Shown: piece after piece, positions 1-6,190 of the stretch
Layout: each line of letters opens with the position of its first letter
How positions within the stretch are numbered: the first letter of the stretch is position 1
NCBI GenBank assembly: GCA_001001625.1
Contig: LCKU01000030.1
Coordinates: 1-6,808 of the forward strand
Direction: 5' to 3'
Source: Parcubacteria group bacterium GW2011_GWA2_45_30
GTDB lineage: Bacteria > Patescibacteriota > Minisyncoccia > Sungbacterales > HO2-52-23
Length of the DNA stretch: 6,808 nucleotides
Notes under the pieces: model-generated
Told to the model about the DNA's origin: nothing
Database searches by the model: none
The model's input: only the letters and a program-made list of their open reading frames with translations
Translations under genes and position numbers: made by a program

Positions 1-12
1 AGGGGATTATAT

Positions 13-95
13 AGACCCAGTAATTTTGCAAAGCATATACGCATTTTGCAAAATTACTGGAAGGTACGGAGTACCACGGGCTTGCCCGTGGGTCT
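13..95. repeat. Nested inverted repeats / hairpin cluster
   Basis: Three hairpins lie back to back. The first has perfect 16-bp arms at 17-32 and 45-60 (CCAGTAATTTTGCAAA and its complement) around a 12-nt loop. The second is GGTAC-GGA-GTACC at 63-75. The third is CCACGGG-CTTG-CCCGTGG at 74-91, with a CUUG tetraloop if transcribed. In addition 13-19 (AGACCCA) is exactly complementary to 89-95 (TGGGTCT) and competes with both large hairpins. No U-tract follows on either strand, so this is not a typical terminator. It lies upstream of the promoter proposed for the glycosyltransferase gene, so it may belong to the end of a gene left of the window or be an extragenic repeat. Its function is unknown. 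Confidence 0.75.
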
Positions 96-99
96 CTAT

Positions 100-128
100 T
101 TGACAGACGTGAAAAATAGATGTATGAA
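100..128 (+). promoter_or_regulatory. Probable sigma70-type promoter of the glycosyltransferase gene
   Basis: A perfect -35 box TTGACA (100-105) is followed, after a 17-bp spacer, by TATGAA (123-128), which matches the -10 consensus at four of six positions. TG at 121-122 lies directly before the -10. Transcription would begin near 135 and give a leader of about 45 nt. The perfect -35 and ideal spacing support it; the -10 is mediocre. Confidence 0.55.
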
Positions 129-167
129 ATCTGTATTAAGAGGGTGGTCTTTAAAAAAAAGATATTG

Positions 168-174
168 AAGGAGG
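168..174 (+). promoter_or_regulatory. Strong Shine-Dalgarno site fixing the start at 181
   Basis: AAGGAGG ends six bases before the ATG at 181. It is the best ribosome binding site in the window and makes this start codon secure. Most of the dcw genes on the other strand have weak or no such site, which suggests this gene is translated efficiently. Confidence 0.85.
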
Positions 175-180
175 CCCAAA

Positions 181-1740
181 ATGGCCGATAAAACAGTATG
201 TGTTGTCTCGGCAGAAGCAATGATTCCGGAGTTAGGGCCATTTGCCTGCGGCGCCAACCAAAGAGGCGGTCTTGGCGACCTGTTCGGCCACATGCTGGAA
301 GGTTTCATAAAAAAGGGTATCCACGTAATTCCCATAACTTATTTTTATCCGCGCGATTGGCAAACAGGTGAGATGGTTGACTACAACAACACACCTGCAC
401 GCTGTCACTACGGCCTGGATGTTGATATCTATTGGCAAAGAAGAAGCGTTCCGATATTTACCATTGATCGGGCTGGCGCTAGAGTATATGGCATCAATGA
501 TCCCGAAGCCGGCATTATTTATCCAGATCTTCCGAAAAAAATACGCCAAGCCGCATTCTTTGGAAGAGCGGTGCATGCACTCCTTAAAAAACTTAATGAG
601 AGACCAGAAATTGTATGGTGCCAAGAGTGGCCGACAATGCCGGTCATCCCGAATCTACGTGACGATCCATTTTTCAAGAATACAAAATATATCTTCACCC
701 TTCATACCTCGGTGCATGACGCCCTCGATTCCATACCGAATGAATTGTACAACGATTTTGCGCTGGATGAAAAATATCGCTTTGCCTTTTTGCGAGATGG
801 AGTTCTGGATCCAACCCTTGCCGGAGTGCGATTGGCCGATCTCGTGACAGGCGTTAGCGAAGAGCACGGCGGCGAGGTTCGCAAAATGTATCCAGAATAC
901 GCTGCAAACATAACTGGCCTTAGAAACGGAACCAGTCGCAGTTCACTACTTTCACCGCGAATCAAGGCGCTTCAGCACACTAACCCATATTCTTTATGGA
1001 CAGCGCATCTCGGAGATCGAGCAGAACTCCATGAAGAAGTCCGCAAAGAAACGGGTATTTTGATGGATCCTGAACGTCCGGACATCGTACTATTCCGACG
1101 AGAAGCTGATTATAAAAACCGGCGCCCCATGTTTGAACCAAATATCCATGCCATCTGCGCTCCGCGCGGAAAACCGCTTAATGACGGCAGAAAAGGACTT
1201 GGCGCAAATGTGATATTTGGAGGTGTGGCTCATGAAAACTATAAAGCTGGCCAAGAGAATATGGAACTTTACCGTCAATGGATGCAAGACCAGAATTTGA
1301 AAGGAAAATTTGTTTATCTTCCGTTCTACAGCGCAGCGTGGCGAACCCTGACAGTAAGGGGATGCGACATTCATGTTGAGTGCCCGCAACCCCGATGCGA
1401 GGCTTGCGGCACCAGCTGGATGCTTGCCCAACTAAATGGCATATTGAATCTCGCCACCTTGGGCGGAGGGCATAAAGGACATAGCAAACTGGCTGATCCG
1501 CAAACCGGCGAAGGCGATACGCTTTTTATAGAGCCGTACAACCCGGAAACATTATATCTGCAACTAGATAAAGCGTGCGGATGGTTCTATGATTGGACAT
1601 TGAACCAAAACGACTGGTGGCCGCGACTCAAAATGAATAACTATCTCCGTGGCGAAGAAGTGGACATTACTCACATGATTGAAAAATACGATGAACTCTG
1701 CTTTAAACCGCTTCTCGCTCAAGTAAATAAAGCGGCTTAA
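181..1740 (+). CDS. GT35-like (alpha-glucan phosphorylase-related) glycosyltransferase lacking the PLP lysine
   Basis: This 519-residue GT-B protein aligns by eye along its length with short bacterial/archaeal alpha-glucan phosphorylases. Visible landmarks are the glycine-rich GGLGD (29-33) after a first beta strand, a LHT motif with H175 where phosphorylases carry their active-site histidine, VSEEHGGEVRKMYP matching the family's VSxLHGEVSRxM, FRREADYK (305-312) keeping the Arg/Lys pair (R307, K312) that binds phosphate in the family, and EACGTSWMLAQLNG (407-420) matching EASGTSGMKAALNG. In that last motif the lysine that forms the Schiff base with pyridoxal phosphate is L415. Classical phosphorolysis is therefore unlikely. 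The protein may be a nucleotide-sugar-dependent glucan synthase or another hexosyltransferase; that is inference. Cysteines 401, 406 and 409 cluster beside the motif. No signal peptide or membrane segment is seen, so it is probably cytoplasmic. It has its own promoter and converges with murF. The family call is fairly sure; the substrate is unknown. Confidence 0.75.
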   Translation: MADKTVCVVSAEAMIPELGPFACGANQRGGLGDLFGHMLEGFIKKGIHVIPITYFYPRDWQTGEMVDYNNTPARCHYGLDVDIYWQRRSVPIFTIDRAGARVYGINDPEAGIIYPDLPKKIRQAAFFGRAVHALLKKLNERPEIVWCQEWPTMPVIPNLRDDPFFKNTKYIFTLHTSVHDALDSIPNELYNDFALDEKYRFAFLRDGVLDPTLAGVRLADLVTGVSEEHGGEVRKMYPEYAANITGLRNGTSRSSLLSPRIKALQHTNPYSLWTAHLGDRAELHEEVRKETGILMDPERPDIVLFRREADYKNRRPMFEPNIHAICAPRGKPLNDGRKGLGANVIFGGVAHENYKAGQENMELYRQWMQDQNLKGKFVYLPFYSAAWRTLTVRGCDIHVECPQPRCEACGTSWMLAQLNGILNLATLGGGHKGHSKLADPQTGEGDTLFIEPYNPETLYLQLDKACGWFYDWTLNQNDWWPRLKMNNYLRGEEVDITHMIEKYDELCFKPLLAQVNKAA

Positions 1741-1760
1741 TAACCGCTTATTTTTTATTT
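1730..1760. terminator. Intrinsic terminator between convergent genes, probably bidirectional
   Basis: AAGCGG (1730-1735) pairs with CCGCTT (1744-1749) around an 8-nt loop and is followed on the plus strand by ATTTTTTATTT. On the minus strand the same stem is followed by TATTTACTT, so it could also stop murF transcription. The stem overlaps the stop codons of both genes (TAA at 1738-1740 on plus, TAA at 1750-1748 on minus), leaving only seven bases between them. The stem is short. Confidence 0.6.
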
Positions 1761-3043
1761 CTCCAATGAGCATCCTGCCTGACTAAAAGTTCAGCCGCTT
1801 TTTCAGGATGAGCCATTATTTCCTCAACCGCTTTCTCCATGCGCATGGACTGACTGCCTTTAACCAAAATCAAGTCACCCTCCCTAATCAAAGGATCAAG
1901 CGCCTGACCGGCGGATTCGGAATTATCAAACAGTAAAACTTTTTCATGCCCCATACCGCACATTCGTGCATCCTCGGCGATAAATTTAGCGCGCGGACCA
2001 ATACAAAAAAGCAAATCAACGAATTTAGCCGCCTGGTCCCCCACTGCGCGGTGCGCTTGCTCGGAGTATATCCCGATTTCCAGCATATCACCCAAGACCG
2101 CGATCTTTCGTTCACCCGGCAGAGCGTTTAGCGTATCCAAGGCGAGTCGCATGGATTCGGGAGCGGCGTTATAGGTATCATCAAGAATTAATGAACTCTT
2201 TATTCCCTTAAGCAAACGCAGACGTCCGGGCGGCGGATTAAATTGCGCCAGTGCCTCGGAAATCTCAACTAAATTTAGTCCCAGCGCAATTCCTGCGGCA
2301 GCGGCGGCCGCAGCCGCATATACTTGCGGCGTACCGAAAGTATCATGCAGCCGCACCGGAACCACATTTCCTTTATGTTCAATCTTGAACGATATGCCGT
2401 TTGGTACATTATTTCCATTCTCATCTTTCTTGCTTCTTAATTCTTGATTCATAATTTTTACGTCCGCATGCTCTTCCGTGCCAAAGGCAATGACTCGCGC
2501 TTTGGTTTTATCTTTCATGCCATACACCGCAAAATCATCATGGCTCAAAATTGTGGTTCCGTCGCCTGGAAGCGCTCGAACCAATTTTGCTTTTTCCGCA
2601 ATCAGCTCTTGCGGATCCTTAAAAAACTCCACATGCACCGGAATATCGCCGATGGCAGTTACAATCGCAATATGCGGTTTGGCAATGGAAAGAAGGTAAT
2701 CCATATCGCCCGGTCTATCAATGCCATATTCGAGCACGAGTATTTCTGGATAGGGTTGATTTCTAAATATCATGCGAATTAATGTGCGAATCAATACGAA
2801 TATCCATGCGAATACGTTGCGACCGTGATGAGAGATACCGAGTGTAGCAAGTGGAAATCCGATTTCATTATTATAGTTCTTTTCGGCCTGCCGCACGCGG
2901 TATTTTTTGGAAAGCACCGCAAAAACCGCCTCCCGCGTAGAGGTCTTTCCTACCGATCCGGTAATGCCAATAATTATCGGCTTATATCGCCGAATCGTCT
3001 CCCTCGCCAATGTTGCCAGAATTTTTTGCAGAATTGACTTCAT
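1748..3043 (-). CDS. murF: UDP-N-acetylmuramoyl-tripeptide--D-alanyl-D-alanine ligase (MurF), short form
   Basis: MurF adds D-Ala-D-Ala to UDP-MurNAc-tripeptide with ATP in the cytoplasm, the last step of precursor assembly. The 431-residue protein shows the Mur ligase P-loop GITGSVGKTST (26-36), YNNEIGFP (57-64), the acidic LEYG (104-107), VHVEFF (136-141), the AEKAK segment with the candidate carbamylated lysine K151, DDTYNAAPESM (288-298), VLGDMLEIG (316-324) and the C-terminal LVKGSQSMRME. The P-loop begins only 25 residues in, so the N-terminal UDP-binding domain of about 80 residues in typical MurF is missing, as I recall for CPR MurF. Unusual are a hydrophobic stretch at 77-93, an eight-alanine run at 243-250, and a charged insert near 199-210 encoded by heptamer repeats. 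No strong ribosome binding site is seen (only AAAGAA). A hairpin and a 182-bp gap separate it from ftsI. Confidence 0.92.
   Translation of the reverse strand: MKSILQKILATLARETIRRYKPIIIGITGSVGKTSTREAVFAVLSKKYRVRQAEKNYNNEIGFPLATLGISHHGRNVFAWIFVLIRTLIRMIFRNQPYPEILVLEYGIDRPGDMDYLLSIAKPHIAIVTAIGDIPVHVEFFKDPQELIAEKAKLVRALPGDGTTILSHDDFAVYGMKDKTKARVIAFGTEEHADVKIMNQELRSKKDENGNNVPNGISFKIEHKGNVVPVRLHDTFGTPQVYAAAAAAAAGIALGLNLVEISEALAQFNPPPGRLRLLKGIKSSLILDDTYNAAPESMRLALDTLNALPGERKIAVLGDMLEIGIYSEQAHRAVGDQAAKFVDLLFCIGPRAKFIAEDARMCGMGHEKVLLFDNSESAGQALDPLIREGDLILVKGSQSMRMEKAVEEIMAHPEKAAELLVRQDAHWRNKK
2418..2452 (-). repeat. Degenerate 5 x 7-nt tandem repeat inside murF
   Basis: On the coding strand the sequence reads as consecutive heptamers ATGAATC, AAGAATT, AAGAAGC, AAGAAAG and ATGAGAA. 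They encode the polar segment MNQELRSKKDEN in the middle of MurF, probably a surface loop. The unit resembles the tandem heptamers found in rsmH at 5910-5944. Confidence 0.55.
2773..2813. repeat. Four copies of TRCGAAT inside murF
   Basis: TGCGAAT (2773-2779), TGCGAAT (2785-2791), TACGAAT (2795-2801) and TGCGAAT (2807-2813) are spaced 12, 10 and 12 bases apart. On the coding strand they read ATTCGYA and encode most of the hydrophobic segment VFAWIFVLIRTLIRM. The same heptamer, in both orientations, makes up the mraZ-rsmH spacer. Confidence 0.6.
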
Positions 3044-3203
3044 AATTTCTTTATGCTATATACAATATCCCACAGTAGAATCGGCGTAAGCTTTTTCAAC
3101 GATAAATTAATTTTCCCTAATTACCACGGCAACTAACTACAGCGTCTCCGACACTGATTTTTTATACACCGCAGGTGGATACATTAAAAGAAATAATTTA
3201 ATT
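3044..3203. other. Noncoding spacer between ftsI and murF
   Basis: Together with the hairpin to its right, this forms the 182-bp gap between ftsI and murF. It holds no convincing open reading frame or RNA gene. On the minus strand a TTGAAA (3099-3094) and AT-rich boxes near 3055-3070 could serve a murF promoter, but no pair has correct spacing, so I do not call one. Confidence 0.5.
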
Positions 3204-3222
3204 CAGGGATCGCGGATCCCTG
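3204..3222 (-). terminator. Hairpin just after ftsI, possible intrinsic terminator
   Basis: A perfect 8-bp stem (CAGGGATC / GATCCCTG) with a 3-nt loop starts four bases after the ftsI stop codon. On the minus strand it is followed by AATTAAATTATTTCTTTT, which is T-rich but interrupted. It could end or attenuate the mraZ-to-ftsI transcript before murF, or protect its 3' end. Confidence 0.45.
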
Positions 3223-3225
3223 TAG

Positions 3226-4953
3226 TCAATATTCATCTGGAGGCACCTGGTAATAATTCAAAATGTATTCCGCTAAATCATGAAACGCTGGCGTCAGGGT
3301 ATTGGCTGCAAAACGGTTGCCCGTAGGCGCGTTTAACTGCAAAAAAACGAGAAATCTAGGGTTAAACGCCGGCGCATACCCCACAAAAGAATGAATAACT
3401 TGATCAGAGTATCCCCGGCCGTCCTTGCGTGGAATCTGGGCAGTGCCGGTTTTCCCGGCCACAAAATATCCCTTGACTCCGGCCCTATTTTCATACCCGA
3501 CCCGCACTACGGAAATAAGCATTTTAGTTAAGGTCTCGGCAGTTTCTTTGGAAATTACTTGCCGCACTTCTTGCGGCTCTTTTTTTATCTCGTTCCCCGA
3601 ATCATCCACAATTTTTTCAACCACATACGGCCTCATCAATTTCCCTTCATTGGCGATAGCGCCCACGGCCATTGCCATTTGCAAAGGCGTTACCGCAATC
3701 CCCTGCCCGAACGCAGCTGTTGCAAATTCAATTTCCCGTTCCGCGGAAAGATTGGAAAGATTCCCCGAAACCTCGCCCGGCAAATCCACGCCGGTTTTTT
3801 CGCCAAATCCGAACTTACGCAAATATTCCCACTGACGATCGCGACCCAATAGCCGCGCCACATGTACCGCCCCGGTATTTAACGATTTTTCCAGAACCTG
3901 GGTCATAGTTTGCGTTTTATATGATTTGCCGTCAAAATTTTTAATTGTATAACCTTTTATCTTGATTTCCCCTGGATCGTAATAAGTTGAATCAGCGCGA
4001 ACCAATCCATCTTCTAGACCGCCGGCCATGGTAATTGGCTTCATAACCGATCCCAACTCATACATTGATTCTACCGTTGGATTTAAAAAAACAGAAAGGT
4101 CCTTTTCTTTGGAAAAAGCGCCGGGATCAAATTGGGGGGCAGCGGAAAGCGCCAGTATTCTTCCGGTTTCAGGATCAAGCACAATCGCGAATCCTTCGTT
4201 CGCGCCCCATTTTTCTTTGGAGGCCTTTAACACTGATTCAACTTTTTGCTGAATGTTATAGTCAATCGTCAAAAAAAGTTTTGCGCCTTCTTTCGGAGGA
4301 CGGATAATCCTGCGCCCGAGCGCAACCCAAAAACCTGCCGCATCTTTCACCCCTTCCAAAATGCCTTTATTTCCTGCCAAGTCCTGTTCATAATATCGCT
4401 CCAGCCCGTATCGGCCTTCGGCTTCCGCCTGAATTTTACTCACAAAGCCCAAAAGATGCGCGGCCAGCGTTCCGTGAGGATAAGTGCGCACTTTTTCCTC
4501 CTCTACATATATTCCGGGGAAGCGGCGCGCCGTGATACGTTCGGCCGACTCACGACTAATATCTTTGGCAATCACCTCATAGTAATCGCCTTTTTTTTCG
4601 AGTTTAGCCAGAATTTCTTTCTCCGGAACAGATAACTCCGCACTAAGATTTACGGCAAGTTCACTGGGATTTTCAATATCTCCCGGAGAAGCGACGACTA
4701 GGCGAGAGGATCGGCTTAATGCCAAGGGTATTGCATTACCGGACTTGTCACGCGCAAAAATCGGTCCGCGTTCGGCCAAAAGTTCCACAACCTGCCTGTG
4801 CTGACGGGAAGCGGCTTTAATAAATTCTTTATGGTCAATAATTTGCAGTTGAAAAAGCCGGCCCAGAAGCGCTAACCCGGCTCCGAAAAAAAAGAGGAGG
4901 ATCCAATTCATCCGCCTCTTTAAATTTGCGTCAAAATGTGGAGTACGCGGCAT
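3226..4953 (-). CDS. ftsI: Peptidoglycan D,D-transpeptidase, class B penicillin-binding protein (FtsI/PBP3-like)
   Basis: This septal transpeptidase crosslinks peptidoglycan stem peptides outside the membrane. The 575-residue protein has a short basic N-terminus (LKRRMN), one membrane anchor at about 17-38, a PBP dimerisation/pedestal domain containing RGPIFARDKSGNAIPLA (62-78), and a complete transpeptidase domain. Its active-site motifs are GSVMK with nucleophile S302 and K305, S357-L-N359 as the SxN motif, and K501-T-G503. No PASTA domains follow. Length is normal. The ATG at 4953 lies five bases after the ftsL stop but has no Shine-Dalgarno; M15 (ATG at 4911) is preceded by AAAGAGG at only three bases and is a less likely alternative start, since the first choice keeps the basic N-terminus. 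Its place after ftsL and the intact motifs make the assignment firm. Confidence 0.93.
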   Translation of the reverse strand: MPRTPHFDANLKRRMNWILLFFFGAGLALLGRLFQLQIIDHKEFIKAASRQHRQVVELLAERGPIFARDKSGNAIPLALSRSSRLVVASPGDIENPSELAVNLSAELSVPEKEILAKLEKKGDYYEVIAKDISRESAERITARRFPGIYVEEEKVRTYPHGTLAAHLLGFVSKIQAEAEGRYGLERYYEQDLAGNKGILEGVKDAAGFWVALGRRIIRPPKEGAKLFLTIDYNIQQKVESVLKASKEKWGANEGFAIVLDPETGRILALSAAPQFDPGAFSKEKDLSVFLNPTVESMYELGSVMKPITMAGGLEDGLVRADSTYYDPGEIKIKGYTIKNFDGKSYKTQTMTQVLEKSLNTGAVHVARLLGRDRQWEYLRKFGFGEKTGVDLPGEVSGNLSNLSAEREIEFATAAFGQGIAVTPLQMAMAVGAIANEGKLMRPYVVEKIVDDSGNEIKKEPQEVRQVISKETAETLTKMLISVVRVGYENRAGVKGYFVAGKTGTAQIPRKDGRGYSDQVIHSFVGYAPAFNPRFLVFLQLNAPTGNRFAANTLTPAFHDLAEYILNYYQVPPDEY

Positions 4954-4958
4954 AAATA

Positions 4959-5345
4959 TTATGGTATCTGTCCGGAAAATTGAGAGGCGACAAAACTTGA
5001 TGGAACTATAAAATTCATGGCTGATACTTTCTCCATTGATTCTAATACAATTTTATGTTCGGATGCAAACGAGGAAAGCAGTGATTGAACTTCCAGTTCA
5101 TTTTCTTCAAGTCCGAGTTTCGCCGCACTAAGATCCACGGAATTTTTTCTTATTTGAAACCCAAGATCAAATGTAGCGTAAAGCGCTACGGCATAAATTA
5201 ACATGGAAATAATAATAAGTCCGACAAGAATTGATGAAAATATGCCCGTTCGTATTATTTCGTATATGGGCTTATGACGGAAAAAGCGTTCCTGGATAAA
5301 AGGAAAGGTTAAAATTTTTTGTTGTGCTAAAATTAAATAGGTCAT
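4959..5345 (-). CDS. ftsL: FtsL-like septal membrane protein
   Basis: This is a 128-residue protein with about 32 cytoplasmic residues, one strong membrane segment (about 33-57, IFSSILVGLIIISMLIYAVALY) and an outside helical part (about 64-110) rich in Leu, Glu and Lys that could form a coiled coil. That is the architecture of FtsL/DivIC proteins, which with FtsB/DivIC scaffold the septal synthase. FtsL diverges too fast to be recognised from sequence alone, so the call rests on topology and on its place between rsmH and ftsI. Its ATG overlaps the rsmH TGA stop as ATGA, and GGAG (5357-5354) lies eight bases upstream, so translation is probably coupled to reading of the rsmH 3' part. If rsmH is really frameshifted, this coupling would be weakened. 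Confidence 0.7.
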   Translation of the reverse strand: MTYLILAQQKILTFPFIQERFFRHKPIYEIIRTGIFSSILVGLIIISMLIYAVALYATFDLGFQIRKNSVDLSAAKLGLEENELEVQSLLSSFASEHKIVLESMEKVSAMNFIVPSSFVASQFSGQIP

Positions 5346-5842
5346 AGCTTTTTCTCCACTACTCTTAACTTGGCTGACCGCGCGCGGGGGTTTTCCCTAA
5401 TTTCTTCTAAAGACGCCTGAATTGGCTTTGGGGTTAAGATCCCAAGCGTACCTGTCTTTGATTCTTGTCTGAAAAATTCTTTAACGATCCTGTCTTCCAG
5501 CGAATGAAAAGAAATAATTGCGATCTTGCCTCCTGTTTTTATAATATCGCGCGCTATCGGCAGAACTTTCTCTAAATTTTCAAGTTCATGGTTTACTGCT
5601 ATACGGAGCGCTTGGAAAGTTCTGGTTGCAAAATGAATCCGTCCATGGCGGTACTTGGGATGGACGCTTCGCGAAATAACCGTGACAAGTTCAGTTGTCG
5701 ACTGAATCCTGGCCAGATGGCGGGCTCGTTCAATTCCCTCCGCAATTCGATTGGCAAAGCGTTCTTCTCCGTAGCGGCGAAGGATATCCTCAATTGCCGC
5801 GCCGTCCCAGGTATTAACGATTTTTTCCGCAGTAAGCTCATT
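5342..5842 (-). pseudogene. rsmH: rsmH 3' fragment: C-terminal part of 16S rRNA m4C1402 methyltransferase, no start codon
   Basis: This frame is open for about 166 codons from 5842 to the TGA at 5344-5342 but contains no ATG, so a start-based gene caller would miss it. It begins NELTAEKIVN and runs through ILRRYGEERFANRIA, HFATRTFQALRIAVN (about 5591-5635), ISFHSLEDRIVKEFF (SFHSLEDR at 5489-5512) and NPRARSAKLR, all hallmarks of the RsmH C-terminal half. It is offset by one base from the upstream N-terminal fragment, and a TGA at 5845-5843 closes the frame upstream. About 40 residues normally found between the two parts, carrying the GILLDLGVSSxQLD and RGFSFxxDGPLDMRM motifs, are absent. The 3' end overlaps ftsL by ATGA, as in intact dcw clusters. 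It was probably one gene until a recent deletion, or the deletion is an assembly error. Confidence 0.88.
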
Positions 5843-6113
5843 TCAAATTATGTTTTCGTATAATATCTCTAAGATCTGCATAATTTCCGCACTCAAGTTT
5901 TATGTTAGTAATTCCTAATTCTTTATTCCTTATTCCTAATTCCTTTATAAGTTCGCAGTCCCAATCAATCCCAAACACCAATCCTTTTTCTCCCATCCTC
6001 TCGGCAATCGCCCTTGCATGTCCCCCACCGTTTATGGTGGCATCAATGTAAATTTCACCAGGTTGAGGATTAAATATTTTTAAAACCTCGTTCAGTAAAA
6101 CCGGCTTATGCAT
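5838..6113 (-). CDS. rsmH: rsmH 5' fragment: N-terminal SAM-binding part of 16S rRNA m4C1402 methyltransferase (truncated)
   Basis: RsmH (MraW) methylates N4 of C1402 in 16S rRNA using S-adenosylmethionine. This 91-residue piece holds the conserved start MHKPVLLNEVL, SAM motif I YIDATINGGGHA (22-33) and the acidic FGIDWD (47-52), then ends at TGA (5840-5838) right after GNYADLRDIIRKHNLK. A normal RsmH of about 290-310 residues would continue with the substrate and catalytic motifs; the remainder follows one base out of frame. The product should be inactive. No strong Shine-Dalgarno is seen (TAAAGAT before the ATG). Residues 55-70 (LIKELGIRNKELGITN) are encoded by a heptamer repeat, which may itself be an expanded insert. 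Confidence 0.88.
   Translation of the reverse strand: MHKPVLLNEVLKIFNPQPGEIYIDATINGGGHARAIAERMGEKGLVFGIDWDCELIKELGIRNKELGITNIKLECGNYADLRDIIRKHNLK
5910..5944 (-). repeat. Five tandem heptamers inside the rsmH 5' fragment
   Basis: On the coding strand five consecutive 7-nt units read AGGAATT, AGGAATA, AGGAATA, AAGAATT and AGGAATT. They encode the repeated peptide KELGIRNKELGITN. Since seven is not a multiple of three, gain or loss of one unit would shift the frame. This tract ends about 70 bases before the actual break, so it does not itself explain the frameshift. Confidence 0.8.
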
Positions 6114-6115
6114 AT

Positions 6116-6190
6116 CTTTACGAAATACGAATTTTTGCGAATGTACGAATTAGTATATTCGTACTAATTCGTAATTCGTAATTCGTAAAG
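6116..6190. repeat. Long imperfect inverted repeat filling the mraZ-rsmH spacer
   Basis: The outer arms 6116-6132 and 6174-6190 are 17 bp with one mismatch; the inner arms 6144-6155 and 6162-6173 are 12 bp and perfect around a 6-nt loop. A segment 6133-6143 is unpaired on the left. The sequence is built from TRCGAAT (6126, 6136, 6144) and its inverse ATTCGTA (6157, 6167, 6174, 6181), the last two in tandem. A transcript from mraZ into rsmH would fold into a long hairpin ending two bases before the rsmH ATG, which could restrain rsmH translation or stabilise the message. It could equally be a passive extragenic repeat. Confidence 0.85.

Noticed and set aside
6..33. Minus-strand TATAAT (11-6) that could drive a gene off the left edge
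   Set aside because: The nearest -35-like sequence (TTTGCA) is only 15 bp away and lies within the hairpin arm; the target gene is outside the window, so it cannot be supported.
3120..3150. Plus-strand ACGGCAACTAACTAC resembles the 16S rRNA region before GTGCCAGC
   Set aside because: The match is short and is not followed by the universally conserved GTGCCAGCAGCCGCGGTAA, so it is coincidence.
5599..5841. Open frames of 80-91 codons on both strands over the rsmH 3' part
   Set aside because: They lie across a frame with clear RsmH motifs and have no recognisable features themselves.
5838..5845. Recoding of TGA (as glycine, as in Gracilibacteria/SR1) to read through the rsmH break
   Set aside because: The C-terminal part is in another frame, so readthrough of TGA would not reach it. 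TGA also ends ftsI at the expected length and ends the rsmH 3' part at the ATGA overlap with ftsL.
5836..5846. Programmed +1 frameshift at AAA-TGA joining the rsmH halves
   Set aside because: A +1 shift would join the frames, but about 40 residues with essential motifs would still be missing, so no functional reason for programmed shifting is seen.
6116..6190. CRISPR-like array in the ATTCGTA repeats
   Set aside because: Units are only 7 nt, partly tandem and inverted, with no spacers of constant length and no cas genes.
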